Shown here: positions 48,501 to 57,186 of the stretch, one piece after another
Layout of the letters: each line of letters opens with the position of its first letter
Numbering within the stretch: the stretch's first letter is position 1
From: Rhea pennata
Taxonomy: Eukaryota; Chordata; Aves; Rheiformes; Rheidae
NCBI RefSeq assembly: GCF_028389875.1
Contig: NC_084666.1
Coordinates: 66,720,422 to 66,784,421, forward strand
Length of the DNA stretch: 64,000 nt
Direction of reading: 5' to 3'
Position numbers and translations under genes: made by a program
The notes under the pieces: generated by a model
What the model saw: the letters and a program-made list of their open reading frames with translations, nothing else
Databases searched by the model: none
Told to the model about the DNA's origin: nothing

Positions 48501-51500
48501 ATCAATTTCTTCTTGAATACTCTTTAAATATTTTGTTATGAAGGATATACATGATGTTCCTTTTCACTGTTTTCAAGGGCTTCCCTCCTTTGGTGTGGTT
48601 GGCTACAAAGGTCTCTTCCACACAAGAAAATCTGATGAACTCAGTTTGTAGAGGGAAGGGAGGAGAACCTGGCAGTACACAAAGTGCTGTTACATCCGCA
48701 AAGTAAATACGCATACAGTGACCTTAGGTGCTATCTGTCAGTATCAACAACCTAGCCTCTCGGAACCTAATGCTGCACCACTGAAACCAATGGGAATTTC
48801 TTCGTGGAATTCAGTAGGTTCCGAGCAGAAATGAAAACTATAAACAAAGTTAAACCAAGAAAAGTAAAGTGCTGTCCTCAGGGAGATGCATCTCAGTCTT
48901 ATGACAAGTATAGGAAAAAAACAAAAAAAAAAAAAAAAAAAAAAAAAGAAAATCTACCAAAACATCTCAGACAGATTCTTAAACATGCTGTAATGTAATC
49001 AGTGTGTTCAAAGTCCCTTGCAGAGAATCAGCAGGCTATCTTGGTATATCTTGTGTTCCTCAGTGCTTTATTTGGCTCCGCTAAATAAATTTAAATTCAC
49101 TGCATTAGTAAAAAGGAAGAACAAAGTACTTGTTTATTCCACAGTCAGATTTTAAGTCCTGATTAGGCACACCCTGTAATCCCATCATGGCTGGACAGAT
49201 TTCTTCTGAAGTGCTCAGAGATTCCAAAAACGCGTTTTTTAAGGTTTCGTTTGCTTCTTTCTCCTTTTCACTCAGATGTCATAGCACCACACTAAGGTCA
49301 GCTTCAAAGCATCATTCCTTAAGCAAAAAGACAGCCCCACCAAGTCTGGGCTACAGTTTGTATAAACTGGCAAAGCTACACAGAGCTAATCCAATTTACA
49401 GTATACGCCAGTTGAAGATCTGGCTCAGCAAGTTTGGTAATGCCTGGGGAAGCAGCTTGTTTGCACGTGAGACCTCGAAGTTATGACTGTTGATTTTTTT
49501 TGCAAGGATGCTAAAGTATTTATGCCAACATGAGGCTGTTTTTGTTTTGTCTTATTTTTATGTCTACTTAAAAAAAAAAGAAAAATCACCTAGAACTGTA
49601 AAACCCTTCCTCCAGGTTTGCCATGGATTTCCTAGTGGCTTTGCTTCACCCATTTCCCTCACTTCCATCACATTTGAAGCGGCATTGCCGTGGAGAGCAG
49701 AGGGTGCTCAGTGCCTGCCCAGAGACTGGCAGTGTCTTTCAGGAAGACCCGTGATTCCTTGGAATAACTCTCTGAGAAGGTTGTTTCCTGGTTTGAAACG
49801 TCCTTCATTTGCAGAAGAAGTGGCAGTGCTAGTGATTTCATATCAGCTGAGATTTTACAAGTGCAACCCTCTAGGTGCTTTCTAAACACAGAGGATGACA
49901 CAAGTCTAAAGAGAAAAGGCTGGGGGGGAAGCACGTCCAAGTAAAATGATCAGGGTGCTGAGACATATGTCTTATTAGTTACAGTGGATGTTTGTGGTTT
50001 AGCTCCATCTCTCTTTTCAATTAAAGGCACCTTACCCCGTCCTCTTCCTTTCCCACAGTTCAGCGCATAGTTTTTTTTTTTTTTTTTCCTTTTTGCAACA
50101 GTTCCTTCCATTTTACTCCCTTTCCACATTTGTTTGTCTTCCTATACAAAAGAACTGTTCACTTCTCAGGGAAATGGATGCGCAAATGATGCAGGCAGGC
50201 AGTTTCTTGTGAGTGCCGTAGAAGAGGTGAGTATTGGCGAAGTGTTTGGGGGAGACAGAAGAGTATTGGGGCTTGAAAGTTTTCCCCATTCCATATGCAG
50301 AAGATGCTGAGGGAGCCAAGGCAGATGTGTTTAGCTGCAAGCCTGGTATCACTCAGGGTAAAGGATGACCCAGTGGTGGATCACGGTAAGAGAAGGAGCA
50401 GGGATGAGGCAAAAACAATGGTACCATTTAAGAAGAAATATTCCTACACCTTTCTGGGTTTCTTAAAAAACAAAAACATGCTGTCTTTAGGAGCGCCTTC
50501 CTTTGTATTCCACGTAGTGCTGTGATCCTTGAAGCCCTTATCGCCGTTCCCATTTCGGCTGATGGCAGACTTCCCACTGACTGAGAAAGGAGCAGAAGCG
50601 GACGTAAAGACTGCGTTCGGTCCTACTGTCTTGGGGTCAGAAGTGCCTGTGTGGACTGCGCAGCTTTCAAGGTGGAGTGCATAACACATGGTTTGACTGT
50701 TAACGTTAAGTGTCTGTCATTAAGGGTAACATGCCAATTCTATAATTAAATCGTGATACTGTATAATACAGAAGGTTAGACTGCATGAGTAGAGACAGCT
50801 GTCAAGCCTTGTGCCTTTTATTAATACATACGGCATGCAGAGCATGTGCATCTCCAGCTATGAGCTGGCTGTACATCCATAAATTATATTTGCCAGTTCT
50901 TCTGATAACTGGATAGCTTTAAAAACAAAAATCATCTATTTATTTGAAAATATTTTTCAAATTAAACTTCAGTAAGAAAGTTGCATGCATGCTGATCTAG
51001 CTGATGTAAAAGTAAAGAATATTCATTCAGTATTTTTAAAAGGCAGCATGGCTTAGTGGACTGAAAGGCAAGACTCTAATCCTAATCCTAGCTCTGTCAT
51101 TGAGGCACTAATTGGCCTTGGGCCAGTTACTTAGCTCTCAGTCTCAATTTTCTCCTCTGCACAAGAGAATGAGACCTTGCAGAGCTGATTGAAGGATTAA
51201 TTAATCAGAAAATGTTTGCACAGTACACCCAGGGATGTAAAGTGCCAAATACTCCTTCACATCAAGAAAGAGCTTTGCTTAATAATATTATGGAGAAGCT
51301 GGGAAGAGCAGATACCAGAAACTTGGCCTGTAAGAATCTAGCCATAAATGTTACTTGGCAGCGTTGTGAAATACACTCGCTGGTAGAGGAACTGCCTGCA
51401 AGCTTCTGTGCTTTATAACCCCTGTCATGAGGGGTAAGGATGTAGGGAGGAAGGTTGCTGCTCTCTGCTTACACCGATACACAGTGTCCCAGGTCCCTTA

Positions 51501-52434
51501 CACAGAGCAGGAAGAGGCACCTATGGGAGTCCCTCTGCAACCTTTTTGACAGCTTAACCCAGGACCGGCAGCTCGTCTTCCCTCCTTGCTGAGGACATTT
51601 TCATTCAGCTAGAAGCAAAAGAGTTGGCTGATGTCACACAACTGCTGCTGTCAGAGCACAGACTGCTGTTACAGTGAGGGTCTTAGAGGACTTGTGTATT
51701 AAATAGCTATTCAGTTGTCCTAAAAGTCCTGTAAATTTAATGCCAAACTACACAAAGCGCCACTACTGGAAGAGACTTTCCTTTACTTCATACGCTGTCA
51801 TTGCTAGAGTGGGCAGTTCCCAGATTTTATACCCTTGACCTCTGTCCAGGACACCTGAGTAAAGCCCTTGCGCCAAGAGCTTGTGCAGGCATCCAGGTTT
51901 TTGTGCCTTACTGCAGACCAAGCTCCTTGTGAAATTAATAGGATGCTTGTTATGGACTTCAGTGGTAGCTGAGTCAACTGTGCAGAAGATGAAACCTGCA
52001 GAGCCCTGAGCACTTTCTAACTGTGATCCACTATGGCACTTCTGTGGGTGTTTAACTTTCAAGCACATGAATAGCATCTTTCAAGTGACTGCCTCCACTG
52101 CCTGTCCTGACTCAGCAAGGTCAAGATCCCCAGTTTCCTGGCTCAACCGCTGGTCCTGTGCACCTGAAAATATTGTCTTTTCTGTCCCCTGTGCTGACAA
52201 GAATGTTACAAGTGCTTAGACCACTGTAATTCCTAAATACATTTTGCATTACCGAAGAGTACCTGAGTAAAGATGTTCGTTTCTGAGCCAAAATATACAT
52301 CAGTACACATACACTGATTACAGCTTCATTGAGTCCTATGTCAAATGAGAAACCAAGCCCAGCACGGACCTACCTTTAACAGAGGCTGAATACGTGGAAA
52401 TGATGCAAAGGAAAAGCACGGTGAGAAGAATCAT
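24349..52434 (-). CDS. MTTP: MTTP, microsomal triglyceride transfer protein large subunit; 18 coding exons
   Basis: MTTP with protein disulfide isomerase loads triglyceride and phospholipid onto nascent apoB in the ER lumen of liver and intestine. Eighteen coding exons with GT-AG borders and compatible phases sum to 2,682 nt, giving 893 residues, one fewer than the 894 I recall for human. The order is a signal peptide (residues 1 to about 18, [18 protein letters not shown]), an N-terminal beta-barrel (to about 297), a helical vitellogenin-N domain (about 298-603) and C-terminal lipid-binding sheets. The disulfide cysteines C174/C194 and C440/C445 are present. Residues I recall as altered in abetalipoproteinaemia are intact: D361, L435, Y528, R540, S590, G746 and N780. 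Position 264 is Ser where I recall Gly in human. Introns 1, 15 and 7 are the longest (about 4.9, 5.1 and 4.3 kb). The gene is divergent from TRMT10A and tail-to-tail with C4orf54. The promoter carries FOX, AGGTCA and HNF1 motifs. Confidence 0.98.
25456..25626 (-). CDS. MTTP: MTTP coding exon 17
   Basis: The acceptor is TTTGTAG and the donor is GTAAGA. It encodes residues about 781-838 and contains [20 protein letters not shown], a highly conserved C-terminal lipid-binding-domain segment. Both borders interrupt Arg codons. Confidence 0.97.
25935..26059 (-). CDS. MTTP: MTTP coding exon 16
   Basis: The acceptor is TTGCAG and the donor is GTGAGA. It encodes residues 740-781 and includes SGL with G746 and VKN with N780, both positions I recall as mutated in human abetalipoproteinaemia. 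The first residue is Val where I recall Glu in human. Confidence 0.97.
28789..28837. repeat. (TTGG)n followed by T-rich tract
   Basis: About five TTGG units run directly into a T tract of roughly 25 bases with one C. It lies in MTTP intron 15. Confidence 0.85.
29078..29100. repeat. Short inverted repeat (hairpin)
   Basis: Nine-base arms TGTAAGGTT and AACCTTACA flank a 5-base AAGAA loop. No associated gene or terminator function is evident inside this intron. Confidence 0.7.
31115..31342 (-). CDS. MTTP: MTTP coding exon 15
   Basis: Phase-0 exon of 76 codons. The acceptor is CTCTTAG and the donor is GTACTA. It encodes residues 664-739, [20 protein letters not shown] through LTDYSQ, which is the strongest block of MTTP identity in the C-terminal domain. 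Confidence 0.98.
31421..31462. repeat. TATC-type tetranucleotide microsatellite
   Basis: An imperfect ATAC/ATCT stretch resolves into several ATCT units at 31448-31460. It lies in MTTP intron 14. Confidence 0.7.
32166..32287 (-). CDS. MTTP: MTTP coding exon 14
   Basis: The acceptor TTTTTAAG and donor GTAACT flank 40 codons plus 2 bases. The product includes [20 protein letters not shown], matching the MTTP segment [20 protein letters not shown] that I recall in human. The first two bases complete an Arg codon from exon 13. Confidence 0.95.
32385..32482 (-). CDS. MTTP: MTTP coding exon 13
   Basis: The acceptor is TACTGCAG and the donor is GTATGT. It encodes residues about 590-623 ([20 protein letters not shown]). 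The split codon at its start gives S590. Confidence 0.96.
32901..32934. repeat. Degraded palindromic interspersed repeat (TTAGGCACCTAA type)
   Basis: TAGGCACCTAAC and GTTAGATGCCTA form 11-of-12 matching inverted arms around a 10-base centre. I recall this as typical of an ancient palindromic repeat seen often in turtle, crocodile and bird DNA, but cannot name the family with certainty. Confidence 0.5.
33178..33389 (-). CDS. MTTP: MTTP coding exon 12
   Basis: The acceptor is GACCAG and the donor is GTACGT. It encodes residues 520-590 of the helical domain, including Y528 and R540 (HEKTVRT). R540 is the residue I recall as mutated in human R540H abetalipoproteinaemia. Confidence 0.98.
34384..34596 (-). 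CDS. MTTP: MTTP coding exon 11
   Basis: Phase-0 exon of 71 codons with acceptor TTCTTCAG and donor GTGAGA. It encodes residues 449-519, [14 protein letters not shown] through FLTKE, within the alpha-helical vitellogenin-N domain. Confidence 0.98.
35133..35240 (-). CDS. MTTP: MTTP coding exon 10
   Basis: Phase-0 exon of 36 codons with acceptor GAATAACAG and donor GTAAGT. It encodes residues 413-448 ([16 protein letters not shown] to EGCKLP) and carries L435 and the disulfide pair C440/C445. Confidence 0.96.
35794..35962 (-). CDS. MTTP: MTTP coding exon 9
   Basis: The acceptor is TTTATAG and the donor is GTAAGT. It encodes residues 357-412 ([20 protein letters not shown] to LLKALT) and includes D361. 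Identity to MTTP is obvious by eye. Confidence 0.98.
36494..36651 (-). CDS. MTTP: MTTP coding exon 8
   Basis: The acceptor is GTTTTACAG and the donor is GTAAGT. It encodes residues 304-356 ([20 protein letters not shown] onward), the start of the helical domain. Confidence 0.97.
39335..39430 (+). repeat. MIR-like SINE fossil
   Basis: CATCTGTGAAATGGGGATAG followed by TGTAAAGGGTTTTGAAA resembles the MIR 3' half (CATCTGTAAAATGGGGATAA, then TGTAAAGCGCTTTG) as I remember it. Only the core and 3' part are recognisable. Confidence 0.6.
40238..40384 (-). mobile_element. tRNA-Ile-derived SINE with CR1-like 3' tail (TguSINE1-like)
   Basis: On the minus strand the head (about 40384-40304) reads like tRNA-Ile(AAT): an A-box-like TTTAGCTCGGTTGG, TTAGAGCGTGGTGCT, CTAATGCCAAGGTC, and a B box GGTTCAATCCCC (plus strand 40317-40328). 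It runs directly into GGGTTGGACTAGATGATCTC and GGTCCCTTCCAACC, the characteristic 3' end of avian CR1 elements, and ends in GATTCTAAGATTCTATGATT. This composite is what I recall of TguSINE1 in zebra finch and other passerines. It is sense-oriented in MTTP intron 7. The terminal repeat is imperfect, so the copy is somewhat diverged. It is not a functional tRNA gene, because the acceptor stem does not close. Confidence 0.85.
41002..41152 (-). CDS. MTTP: MTTP coding exon 7
   Basis: The acceptor is TGCACAG and the donor is GTAAGT. It encodes residues 253-303 ([20 protein letters not shown] to KKCPS), the end of the N-terminal barrel. Ser occupies position 264, where I recall Gly in human. Confidence 0.96.
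42019..42158 (-). CDS. MTTP: MTTP coding exon 6
   Basis: The acceptor is ATTTTCAG and the donor is GTAAGT. It encodes residues 207-253 ([20 protein letters not shown] to KVVS). Phase is 0 at the start and 2 at the end, completing Lys with exon 7. Confidence 0.96.
42537..42584 (-). other. MTTP: Candidate 48-nt in-frame cassette exon in MTTP intron 5
   Basis: On the MTTP strand an acceptor-like TTGTTTACAG and a donor-like CAG-GTACGC bound exactly 48 bases without a stop. They would insert 16 residues ([16 protein letters not shown]) between residues 206 and 207, where both flanking exons are phase 0. The human protein as I remember it has no such insert. It may be a chance decoy. Confidence 0.25.
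43335..43451 (-). CDS. MTTP: MTTP coding exon 5
   Basis: Phase-0 exon of 39 codons with acceptor TTCCAAG and donor GTACCA. It encodes residues 168-206 ([20 protein letters not shown] to TSPNQ), including the disulfide pair C174 and C194. Confidence 0.97.
44456..44563 (-). CDS. MTTP: MTTP coding exon 4
   Basis: Phase-0 exon of 36 codons with acceptor TCCTACAG and donor GTATGC. It encodes residues 132-167 ([20 protein letters not shown] to GAARE) of the N-terminal barrel. Confidence 0.97.
46635..46778 (-). CDS. MTTP: MTTP coding exon 3
   Basis: Phase-0 exon of 48 codons with acceptor TTTGTTAG and donor GTAAGG. It encodes residues 84-131 ([20 protein letters not shown] to LTRGK). It is the most divergent barrel exon but still aligns without gaps. 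Confidence 0.95.
47277..47464 (-). CDS. MTTP: MTTP coding exon 2
   Basis: The acceptor is CCAAACAG and the donor is GTAACC. It encodes residues 21-83 ([20 protein letters not shown] to QLIKIM), the start of the mature protein. The first two bases complete the Gly codon from exon 1. Confidence 0.97.
48914..48952. repeat. A-rich homopolymer tract
   Basis: Two A runs are split by a C and followed by GAAA. It lies in MTTP intron 1, and no retroposed gene copy is recognised next to it. Confidence 0.85.
51041..51255 (+). repeat. MIR-type SINE fossil, near full length
   Basis: GGCAGCATGGCTTAGTGGA, then CTAGCTCTGTCATT, CCTTGGGCCAGTTACTTAGC, CTCAATTTTCTCCTCTGCAC and finally GTAAAGTGCC follow the order of the MIR consensus as I remember it (tRNA-derived head, CORE, 3' end). 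Divergence is high, as expected for an ancient amniote SINE. Confidence 0.75.
52374..52434 (-). CDS. MTTP: MTTP coding exon 1 (start codon and signal peptide)
   Basis: The ATG at 52434-52432 opens [20 protein letters not shown], a hydrophobic ER signal peptide almost identical to the human start as I recall it. The donor is GTAGGT. The last base begins the Gly codon finished by exon 2. No upstream in-frame start is needed. Confidence 0.97.
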
Positions 52435-52544
52435 GGTCAACTCGCCTGTGCTCCTGACCACAGCATTAAATGTTAAAGCCTTGGAGAAATGAACTGCTCA
52501 GACTGGAGTGAAGCTTGCAGAGAGAGCCGCTGAATCTGCTCCAG

Positions 52545-52630
52545 TGTTTATCTAGATGTAGTAAAGGTCAGATTCCAAATTCCACTCTCAGGTACTAAGT
52601 TCATTGAAGGACTTCCAGTTAATTATTAAG
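52545..52630 (-). promoter_or_regulatory. MTTP: MTTP proximal promoter: FOX site, AGGTCA nuclear-receptor half site and HNF1 site
   Basis: On the MTTP strand, TGACCTTTACTACATCTAGA followed by TAAACACTGG (plus strand 52541-52571) closely parallels the mammalian MTTP DR1/FOX element I recall (TGACCTTTCCCC, then TAGATAAACACTG). The forkhead core is TGTTTATC at 52545-52552 and AGGTCA lies at 52565-52570. The partner DR1 half site is degenerate. GTTAATTATTAAG at 52618-52630 fits the HNF1 consensus GTTAATNATTAAC at 12 of 13 positions. The order and roughly 50-60-base spacing agree with the liver/intestine promoter I recall from mammals. The transcription start is inferred near 52.5 kb. Confidence 0.75.
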
Positions 52631-52639
52631 AACTGAAGT

Positions 52640-55600
52640 AGCTGACGTGTTTTACCCATTTTATTGTTCCCCTCGGCTTTCGGTTTTGAATACTAAACTC
52701 ATCTCTTTTTTAGCAGCCCCAGCCTCTATATTACATAATTACAGGTTAGAGACTGAAAAGATGAATTAAACCAGCCATTCTGTCCCACCCTGCTGAAGAC
52801 TAATTGCTTCGTTAGGTCTAGGAACCAGACTGACACTCTGGCCTTTGAGAAGGCAGTCCCACAAACCATCAGATTGTTCTCCTTTTTACCTGTATTTTCC
52901 CCGTTTCTCAGGTTTACTTTACCGCTTCTCCTGATAACTAACCCACGTACTTCCTCCTTCCCCTTGAGAGCAAGTCTCCATTGCCATACGGTGCAGAGCT
53001 TCACTGCCAGAGGGCTGATAAGCGCACCCTTGTCCCTCACATCCTGGTGTGGCAGGGGACGGACCCCCACGCGTTGCTTGGCACATCTGGCACACCAAAG
53101 TTGTGGAGGGGTCATCCTCTCCCTGGGCAAACAAAACCACCCTAGTTTTGCAGGGTGGAAGGGTCCCTTCCTATTTATACAGAGAGATACCTGTGAGCAG
53201 TTACCAAACTCTTTCTCTGCACTCTGAGAGGTCATTTTAAAAAGAGAGATTTTCTTTTCCCCTCCACAGCTGTGTTCTGTAAATAACTCCCAGCCATGGA
53301 ATAATTTCTCCTAAGCTTTGTTATATTTTCTGTGTGCTATATTCTTGCATGGTAAGAGTTAGGAAATCCATGTGTATATGTCTGTTTCTGAACCGCAGCT
53401 GATCCTTTTGTTATATTCTGTAGCACTTGGGAAACAAACTTTTCAGGCCTTCTGTACTTTCTTGAAAAACTGAGTACACCATCACTGTGCAAAAAATAAC
53501 ACTTCTAGCTAGAGACCTGTACCTATACCAGTACAGATTCTGCTTTGGAAACACAGAGTTTACCCTTCATTCACTGGGAGGAGTTGATGATGGGCTGAAA
53601 TCTGGAGAATAGTAATCGTTCTGTTCTTACACTCTTGGGACATACTCAGGAAATGTGTTTCTTCCCTCAAATCAAGTTAAAAAATGCCTCTCAGGCTCTA
53701 AAATATTGGAGGCCAAATCCTCAGCATATTCTTTCAGACACCAAAGGAATCGAATCACCTTAGTTTTGCCAATTACAGTACCTAAGGATATTGCCATCAC
53801 ATATGTGTAGAGAAATAAAGCACATATATTTTAATGTGCCATATATATGTGTATGTGTATATATATATATATATATCATGCACACTTGGTATATTCAGGT
53901 AGACAAATACTCCTAAAACTTACTTAAAAACATGGGCCCTGAACCTCATCTCTGTCATGCCAGGAGTAAATCAGTACTAACATCCTTGAAGTCAGTGTTA
54001 ACTAGTGGAAACAGTTTTGCACCCACCAAAATGCCTTACACTGGGAGGTTGCAGGATCAAACCCTGACGTACGCCTCAGGCCATGCTGGCATACGTTCTA
54101 GGGTCAAAGTATTACTGTTGCTGCACAGTTTCCAGAGTCCAAACAATAAAGCTCATATCTTTATGTGACCTAATAAAACTAATGAGATTTCCTCACATCT
54201 TCTGAGGTTAATGAAATGCTTTTGTCTTCTCTTCACAAATGACAGAGTGAAGCTTTTGGCTTTCAGCGCAAACTTTCAGCTATACCCACCAAAGCACCGA
54301 AGTCCATCTTTTCCCTTCAGCTAGTGCCCAAATGCTCCGGCTCTGTTTCAGGCAATAATGTTCCTAAGACACCCACATTTCTGCCATGGGAGACAGAAGA
54401 AAGGATATGCATGGCCAACCACTCTCCAAAGGTGCGTTCTTCAGGCGATTCACATCCTAATCTTCCCCTTCTTTACTGGCCTATGGGGCCCAGTCTACCC
54501 GGCACTGACAGCAAAAGGCATTTCTTCACCCTTGCTCCTTTGCCGACCCTCCGAGGTGGTGGTAGCAGTTTGTGTGGGCAGGCCAGGCTGCTGTGGTGGG
54601 GAGGCTGGTGAGCGCACCACCTCGGGAGGCAAAACTGCCCGCTCTGGGTTTGCATTGCTGTGTCTTGTGCCCGCCATTACGTTTTCCATGTGGTGTGCCA
54701 CGGGAGCTCTGCAATGAGATCTGACCCACTGGGAGTGATTTCTGTTTACAAACCTGAGCCTCCACTGAGTATCTTTTTCCTCTCTCCATATTCTGCCACT
54801 TGCCCTGCAATGCTGCTTTTGCAAATGCTTTAAAATGCTCTGGAAAACTATTTGAATGAGCATCTTGAAATGTCGTAATATGGCTATATCAGATAATTAA
54901 ATTCAATTAGACAGTTCTTTCTAAGTATTTGCAACTGTTCAGGTCTTCATTTTGTCTTGTCATCACTTAGCACTTTGGCAGACTTTAGCACAGGAAATAT
55001 TGCATTGCTCTGTGTTACTGTTTGAGGATCTAAGGGTCTGAATTAGCAATACCACCACTTTGGAATCTGCAAAATGAGGAAAACGAATCTGTAAATCAAA
55101 ATGTCTGAACAGGTTTTTCTTTCCATGAAAAAGCACATCAGAGTACTGTGTGATTTTTTTAGGTGTCCTTTTACTTTTAAAAAAAGAAAACAAGCAAATG
55201 GGCTTCTATCAATAACTGGCCTGCAGCCTTTTAATGACCAAATGAAAATGAAAGATTCTTTATTGGGATGGTAATGCATTTGGACTTGTGTGATTCTGGT
55301 ATGTAAATCTAGATATTAGTAGTAATGTGAGTAAGGTTTTAAATAGATGCTAGCAAAAGCAAATCTAATTATTTTTAAAGTAACAAAGGAAATAAGCATC
55401 ACAAATGAAATCAAATATTAAACATGAACAGCAGATAAAGGTCAGTGTCTCACTCTGGGACATACATACAGTTTTGTGAATTTAATATAGCAGTAGTAAA
55501 TCTGAAACCAGCACTAAAATTGAAAGACTGTATATATCTGGAACCAATGAAATTTGAGATAAACATTGATGCACATGAAAAGGATATTATGGTAGCACTC

Positions 55601-56550
55601 ACTGATATGTTTGCTAACTTCAAGTGCCTCGTTAACCAGAGAAGAACAGATTATCTATATATTTAGGTTGCCCAAAATATATTTTTCTCATAATCCTAGT
55701 CTCCAGAATAGTTGCCTGTGCCTATGGAGCATTCTTTCCGCAAGTTGTCTGAAGAGGAAAAAAATGTCACCATTAGTTGGATATTGGCACTCAATCATCA
55801 AGAACTAATGGATTGTGGCCTTTTAAAACATGAAATGTGAAGCAACATGCCTCCTTTTGAAGGGGCAAAAAGAATACGGAATTGCTTGTGGTTCTCTGGA
55901 ACTCAAATTCCGCTCTGAGGAATGCAACTATTTAAAAATACTTCTTTGGCCTCTGTGTGAACTCGGTATTGTCATCAAAACCATCAGATAAAAATAAGGT
56001 TTCTTACTTTTCACTGCTCTTAATCCTGTGGAGCCATCACAGCCATTAAGAGAGGGAACAGTTATTACTGTTATTCTCGTCGGGGTCATTAGCTTATGCT
56101 CTGAGCCTGCGACCATTTACTCGTGCAGATTTCAAACAATCAGCTCACTTGGGTGCATGTGCATGGGCAGACCCTGGAGTCTGGCTGCTGCACCCATGGC
56201 TGTCCCCACCTGCTTTTCTGCTACTGCAGTGAGAACAAAAAGCTGCAGAAGCGTAACTGACAACTAAATTCAGATAAATTCAGTTTGTGTCTAAAGCAAT
56301 GGTGCAGAAGCACACAAAAAAATGTTCTTGAAGTGCATTTGGCATGGCTAGATTTATTTAATTGTAACCAAAAAAGGGGTGACGTAGCACCTAGTAACTG
56401 ATGTATCATCTTCTTGAGCAGCTAAGCGAGCGCTGTCTTCCTGTTCTAAAATCTAAAGAATACTAAGAAATATCCTTCCAGCATACACACAAAAAAGGCA
56501 CAGGACTCTTGAAGCCTCATTTTTTCTTACAGCCGTACCAGGCAGAGGGT
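52640..56550. other. Divergent intergenic region between MTTP and TRMT10A
   Basis: About 4 kb with no recognised gene. The longest frames (at 52726-53235 on the minus strand and 54324-54717 on either strand) overlap each other and match no family. A TA/TG microsatellite lies at 53841-53877, and a fossil-repeat-like stretch at about 53.93-54.0 kb. Confidence 0.6.
53841..53877. repeat. (TA)n/(TG)n microsatellite
   Basis: Alternating TA and TG dinucleotides end in nine TA units. It lies between MTTP and TRMT10A. Confidence 0.9.
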
Positions 56551-56559
56551 GAAGCTGTT

Positions 56560-57020
56560 AAAAGGCCTTTCGGGGACGGCACGTTTGGCTGCCTGCCCGC
56601 GCAGCTCCCACCTGTCCGTGAGTTACTGCGCGCGCGCGGGGTTTCCGCTCAGCGCGACCGTTGGCGCTAACGGTCGCCTGCTGCTCGCCGGGATTTGAAG
56701 TCCGGGCCGGCAGCGCGAGACGCGCCTGCGCGGGCCCCGCCCCCTCCCTCCCGGGCCGTCGCGGTGGGGCGGCGCGCGGGTACGTTAACGGTCGCCGCGC
56801 CCGTTGATGCTGCGCCACCGCCGTTGGGGGCGGGGGGCGAGCTGAGGTGAAGGGTCGGTGCGTGGTCTCGGGGTTGGGTTTCCTTCGGAGGGAGGGGAGC
56901 ATGGCTGCCGCCGAGCGGCATGGGGGGCGCTTCCTTCCCTTGTGGCGCTCGGCTGGGGCTGGGGCTGCCACCTGGAGGGTGTCGCGGCTCTCCTGGGCCG
57001 CGGCTGGGCAGAGGTGACCG
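56560..57020 (+). promoter_or_regulatory. TRMT10A: TRMT10A CpG-island promoter and probable noncoding first exon
   Basis: A compact CpG-rich block sits in AT-rich surroundings about 1.7-2.1 kb before the start codon. It contains an NRF1-like GCGCCTGCGC (56722-56731), a GC box CCCCGCCCC (56735-56743) and five MYB-type cores between 56658 and 56826. No TATA box is evident, which fits a housekeeping promoter. The noncoding first exon must lie here because the start-codon exon has a clear acceptor at 58608. Candidate donors are at 56847 (GAG-GTGAAG) and about 57015 (GAG-GTGACC), and I cannot choose between them. Confidence 0.7.
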
Positions 57021-57075
57021 CTTCTGTCGGGTTGTGAGGTAGTTTAGGGGCATGAGCCAAAAATAGGTGCATGTA

Positions 57076-57186
57076 CACATATATATGTGTGCATGTTTGT
57101 ATTTTATACGTACATATATACATTATATGTAATATATATTTCATATACATGAAAAGTACCTCTGCGTGTGCGTATGTACGTACAGA
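57076..57186. repeat. AT/TG-rich simple-repeat cluster
   Basis: Alternating ACATATATATGTG and TATATACATTATATG type sequence lies just inside TRMT10A intron 1, next to the CpG island. Confidence 0.75.

Larger units (their letters stand above)
47465..52373 (-). other. MTTP: MTTP intron 1 (about 4.9 kb)
   Basis: No coding exon is recognised. The intron holds an A-rich tract (48914-48952), a T-rich tract (about 50069-50088), a well-preserved MIR-like fossil (51041-51255) and copies of the TTGACTTCAGTGG-type motif (for example about 51953-51964). Confidence 0.8.

Noticed and set aside
52726-53235. 169-codon minus-strand frame upstream of MTTP
   Set aside because: It overlaps a plus-strand frame, resembles no family and contains the body of no known repeat. 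A protein-coding call is not supported.
54324-54717. Overlapping frames on both strands in the MTTP-TRMT10A gap
   Set aside because: No domain, no splice context and comparable open length in opposing frames, so chance is the simplest explanation.
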